Shown here: positions 5,029 to 7,237 of the stretch, in pieces
Position numbering within the stretch: the stretch's first letter is position 1
Layout: every line of letters starts with the position of its first letter
Assembly (NCBI GenBank): GCA_900770865.1
Contig: CAAGLU010000177.1
Location: 1 to 7,237 of the forward strand
DNA: 7,237 nt
Direction: 5' to 3'
Source: an uncultured Atopobiaceae bacterium
GTDB lineage: Bacteria; Actinomycetota; Coriobacteriia; Coriobacteriales; Atopobiaceae
Translations under genes and position numbers: made by a program
The notes under the pieces: model-generated
What the model was told of the DNA's origin: nothing
What the model saw: only the letters and a program-made list of their open reading frames with translations
Database searches by the model: none

Positions 5029-6408
5029 CTACAGCGTGACGAGAAGCTCGCTCTTCTCGCGGTTGTAGCCGCTTCCCAGAACATCGGCGCAGAGCTCGTG
5101 GGCCCAGTCCGGCGTCACCGAAGGGAGCTTGCTCGTAGCAGCAAGTTTGTCTGTGTAGTCCGAGAGGAAATACGTGGTCTCATCCGCGGGGTCAATGTGG
5201 GTAACCAGGGGTTTCATGCCGTAAGACGCCACGCGGCACGCACCCGTAGCATCGCGCTCCAACCTCACCCGCGCCATGCCGCCAACCATGTTCTGCGGGG
5301 CGTCCATGCCGCTCACAAAGTTGCCCACCGACCAGTAGCAGACCATCGTGTGGCCGTCTGCGCCGATCATGACCTCAACGGGCCCCATCACGTGCGGGTG
5401 GTTGCCCAGGACAACGTCGACGCCACACTCGAGGAAGATGCTCGCCCAGCGCTCCTGCTCGCTATCTGGCCCGGTCACGTTCTCGGTGCCCCAATGCGGG
5501 CACACAACCACCATATCCGCCTCCTTGCGGGCGCGCCGGCAGTCCTCGCGCACGCGGTCCTCGTCCAGCTGGTTAACGGCCCCCTTGGGGTCCGCGTAGC
5601 CGTTGAGGCCGTATGTGAAGTTGAGAACCGCCACACGGAAGCCATCTTTCTCGTACACGTAGATGTCATCGGAGGCAGCAGGCTCCTCCCCCAGCGGATC
5701 CGTGCACCCAATGACCGCCATCTCGGGATGCGCGGTGCGCCAGAACTCCAGCTCGGAGTGGATGCCGTCATAGCCCCTGTCCATGGTGTGGTTTGTGGCG
5801 CGCAGCACCACGTCAAAGCCCGCGGCAACCTCGGCATCGCCAACCTCCTGCGGCCCGTTGAAGGCGGGGTAGCCAGAAAGCCCCAGCGCGGTGCCTCCCA
5901 GGATGGTCTCCTGGTCGACAATGGCCAGGTCGCAGGCAGCGACCTCATCGCTCACGTTGGCAAAGAGGTGCGAGAAGTCATAGGTGCCGTCCGCCATGTG
6001 TCCGGAGTTGTTGACCGACGGGTGAAGAAGGACGTCGCCTACCATGCAGATGTCGATGGTCGTGGGTGCGGCAGCGGGCGTTGCAGCGCCGCCGTTTGCC
6101 GTGGCGGCCTCGGCCATGGCCGGCTCCTCGGAGCCAGGGCCGCCGTTGGCCCAGACGGGTATCCTCACAGTCCAGGCGCCGTAGGCAAAGCCCAAAGCAA
6201 TCACGATGCCGGCAAGCACGGAGAGCGCCAGGCGCAGGCCGTCGTGCGCGTGCGCGGCGCCAGCCGAGCGGTCAACGTAGTCGTAGCTGGTGCGCTGAGG
6301 GGTGCGCTGGTACACGGGCAGCGGCGCCACGGCACGAGGCGCGGCCTTCTCGGCAGCTTCTGGGGCATCGCGGCCCTCAGCGTGCGCGGGCTTCTCGGAC
6401 ACGTCCAT
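5029..6408 (-). CDS. CapA-family membrane-anchored metallophosphatase-like protein
   Basis: A 459-residue protein of the PGA_cap (CapA/PgsA) family, which has a calcineurin-like metallophosphatase fold and includes proteins of poly-gamma-glutamate synthesis. Residues 1-57 are a polar, Ala/Pro-rich cytoplasmic segment; 58-80 form one membrane helix (LALSVLAGIVIALGFAYGAW). Residues 87-116 are a Gly/Ala/Pro linker and the rest is the domain, predicted outside the membrane. Family motifs in order: CMVGDVLLH (121-129), VDQE (164-167), ATNHTMDRG (204-212, usually ANNH), PHWGTE (304-309), GNHPHVMGP (335-343), and WSVGNF. The start is ambiguous: AAGGAG lies only 2 bases before ATG 6408 but 8 bases before GTG 6402, so the product may begin MSEKPAH. 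No pgsB/pgsC genes are nearby, so actual polyglutamate synthesis is doubtful; a cell-envelope role is inferred. Confidence 0.9.
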   Translation of the reverse strand: MDVSEKPAHAEGRDAPEAAEKAAPRAVAPLPVYQRTPQRTSYDYVDRSAGAAHAHDGLRLALSVLAGIVIALGFAYGAWTVRIPVWANGGPGSEEPAMAEAATANGGAATPAAAPTTIDICMVGDVLLHPSVNNSGHMADGTYDFSHLFANVSDEVAACDLAIVDQETILGGTALGLSGYPAFNGPQEVGDAEVAAGFDVVLRATNHTMDRGYDGIHSELEFWRTAHPEMAVIGCTDPLGEEPAASDDIYVYEKDGFRVAVLNFTYGLNGYADPKGAVNQLDEDRVREDCRRARKEADMVVVCPHWGTENVTGPDSEQERWASIFLECGVDVVLGNHPHVMGPVEVMIGADGHTMVCYWSVGNFVSGMDAPQNMVGGMARVRLERDATGACRVASYGMKPLVTHIDPADETTYFLSDYTDKLAATSKLPSVTPDWAHELCADVLGSGYNREKSELLVTL

Positions 6409-6410
6409 CA

Positions 6411-6416
6411 CTCCTT
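6411..6416 (-). promoter_or_regulatory. Shine-Dalgarno AAGGAG of capA that questions the ATG start
   Basis: Read on the minus strand this is AAGGAG. It is 2 bases from ATG at 6408 and 8 bases from GTG at 6402. Normal spacing favours the GTG, which removes two residues from the protein. Confidence 0.6.
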
Positions 6417-6434
6417 GTCGCCATGCCTGGCTCG

Positions 6435-6456
6435 AGCTGCGCGACAGCGCGCAGCT
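6435..6456. repeat. GC-rich hairpin in the capA leader
   Basis: A perfect 9-bp stem AGCTGCGCG / CGCGCAGCT with a 4-base loop, ending 18 bases before the capA Shine-Dalgarno on the minus strand. It is not followed by a T-run. It may fold in the capA leader RNA and influence translation or early termination, or be a protein-binding dyad. Confidence 0.55.
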
Positions 6457-6548
6457 GGGGTTTGCGTGACGTTGCGGCAGGCGCAAGACGGGCGCGAGGG
6501 TTTGCGTGTACGCTCGTTTGGCTAGCCAACGTTCATCTTACGCAAGCG
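6457..6548. promoter_or_regulatory. Cluster of TTGCG half-sites plus a 12-bp palindrome between divergent genes
   Basis: TTGCG occurs at 6462-6466 (+), 6472-6476 (+), 6482-6486 (-), 6502-6506 (+) and 6541-6545 (-). The first three begin exactly 10 bp apart. The second and third form the dyad TTGCG-N5-CGCAA. GGGTTTGCGTG is repeated exactly 40 bp apart (6458 and 6498). A perfect palindrome TTGGCTAGCCAA lies at 6518-6529. The arrangement looks like an operator region controlling capA, gph or both; the regulator is unknown. Confidence 0.5.
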
Positions 6549-6598
6549 CGTCCGCGCCGCGCCGCCTTACGGGTAACGGTTCTGTCAGCGGACGCAGT

Positions 6599-6603
6599 GG
6601 GAG
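6599..6603 (+). promoter_or_regulatory. Shine-Dalgarno GGGAG that selects the gph start
   Basis: GGGAG is 2 bases before ATG 6606 and 8 bases before the in-frame ATG 6612. Normal spacing favours 6612, giving MSYQTAVFDLDGT. Confidence 0.6.
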
Positions 6604-6611
6604 TGATGGGA

Positions 6612-7237
6612 ATGTCCTACCAGACCGCGGTCTTCGACCTTGACGGCACGCTGCTCAACACGCTTGACGACCTCTTTGACGCCGTCAACCACTCGCTCAT
6701 CACCTACGGACTGCCCGAGCGCAGCCTCGCCGAGGTGCGTCTCTTCACCGGCAACGGCATCCGTCGCCTCATCGACCTCTCGGTGCCCAAGGGCACGCCC
6801 AAAGACCTCGCCGACAAGGTCTTCGACGAGTTCAAGGCCTACTACGACGAGCACAAGCTCGACACCACGCGCCCCTACACCGGCATGGCCGAGGTCATCG
6901 ACGACCTCCGTGCGGCGGGCGTGGCCTGCGCCGTGGTCTCCAACAAGGCGGACTTTGCCGTGCAGGGCATCATCGACCACTTCTACCCCGGCAAGTTCGA
7001 CTACGTGATGGGCGAGAGGGCCGGCATCAGGCGCAAGCCCAACCGCGATATGATTGACGTGATCCTGCGCGACCTGGGGAGAAGCGCGGACGGCATGGTA
7101 TACGTGGGCGACTCCGAGGTGGACATCGAGACGGCCAAGAACTGCGGCTGCCCGTGCCTGTCCTGCTCGTGGGGCTTCCGCGACAGGGAGTGGCTCGTCG
7201 AGCACGGCGCCACCACCATCGTTGACACGCCGGCCCA
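6612..7237 (+). CDS. HAD-superfamily phosphatase, Gph/phosphoglycolate phosphatase-like (partial)
   Basis: The first 208 residues of a haloacid-dehalogenase family hydrolase; the frame is open to the window edge. The usual length is about 215-225 residues, so little is missing. Motif I is DLDGT (Asp9 nucleophile, Asp11 acid/base), motif II is VVSNK (Ser110), motif III is the Lys of RRKPN (Lys142), and motif IV is GDSEVD (Asp167, Asp171). A helical C1 cap fills about residues 16-85. It is expected to hydrolyse a small phosphate ester such as 2-phosphoglycolate, with Mg2+, in the cytosol; the true substrate cannot be read from sequence. After motif IV, where relatives usually have few cysteines, there is a cluster CGCPCLSC (178-185) before WGFRDREWL. 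It is divergent from capA. I chose ATG 6612 over 6606 for its Shine-Dalgarno spacing. Confidence 0.93.
   Translation, partial: MSYQTAVFDLDGTLLNTLDDLFDAVNHSLITYGLPERSLAEVRLFTGNGIRRLIDLSVPKGTPKDLADKVFDEFKAYYDEHKLDTTRPYTGMAEVIDDLRAAGVACAVVSNKADFAVQGIIDHFYPGKFDYVMGERAGIRRKPNRDMIDVILRDLGRSADGMVYVGDSEVDIETAKNCGCPCLSCSWGFRDREWLVEHGATTIVDTPA

Noticed and set aside
5040..5059. Hairpin at the 3' end of capA (CGAGAAG / CTTCTCG)
   Set aside because: Only 7 bp, inside the coding sequence, with no T-run. It shares GCTCTTCTCGC with 243-253 and 460-470, but an 11-mer shared by chance is expected in 7 kb.
5008..6525. A 505-residue plus-strand open frame opposite capA
   Set aside because: Antisense to a recognised CapA-family gene, with no family motif of its own.

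Overview
The window reads as a compact, GC-rich chromosomal segment of an actinobacterium. My best guess is a gut or oral anaerobe of the Coriobacteriia (Olsenella/Atopobium/Collinsella-like). The basis is the GC-rich codon use, long spurious antisense frames, a subgroup Ic aspartate aminotransferase, actinobacterial-looking weak promoters and the style of the CapA and HAD proteins. This placement is inference; no rRNA or other taxonomic marker is present.

Layout from left to right: 1-188 (-) N-terminus of a lysine-rich protein with one membrane helix, cut by the window edge; 189-498 non-coding, with several dyads and a terminator-like hairpin; 499-1797 (-) aspartate aminotransferase; 1959-2264 (+) small unrecognised acidic protein; 2260-2449 non-coding, packed with palindromic repeats; 2450-2767 (-) glutaredoxin with a cysteine-containing tail; 2768-3062 non-coding, with a second copy of the repeat hairpin; 3063-4829 (-) aspartyl-tRNA synthetase; 5029-6408 (-) membrane-anchored CapA-type metallophosphatase; 6409-6611 divergent control region; 6612-7237 (+) HAD phosphatase of the Gph/PGP type, cut by the right edge.

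The genes are mostly housekeeping and sit about 160-310 bp apart, so they look like single transcription units, not one operon. The aminotransferase makes or consumes aspartate, and AspRS charges it to tRNA. AspRS carries His34 and Gly87, the residue types linked to non-discriminating enzymes that also make Asp-tRNA(Asn). CapA is predicted to act outside the membrane; glutaredoxin and the HAD phosphatase are cytosolic.

I see no phage, defence, CRISPR or toxin-antitoxin system. The most interesting material is non-coding: (i) a BIME-like cluster of four alternating GTCGCCGGA half-sites between 2307 and 2422, with a relative at 2963-2993, so the glutaredoxin gene is bracketed by the same family; (ii) a REP-like palindrome that supplies the stop codon of the small unknown gene; (iii) a set of TTGCG half-sites, three of them exactly 10 bp apart, between the divergent capA and gph genes; (iv) a 20-bp near-perfect dyad in the aminotransferase leader.
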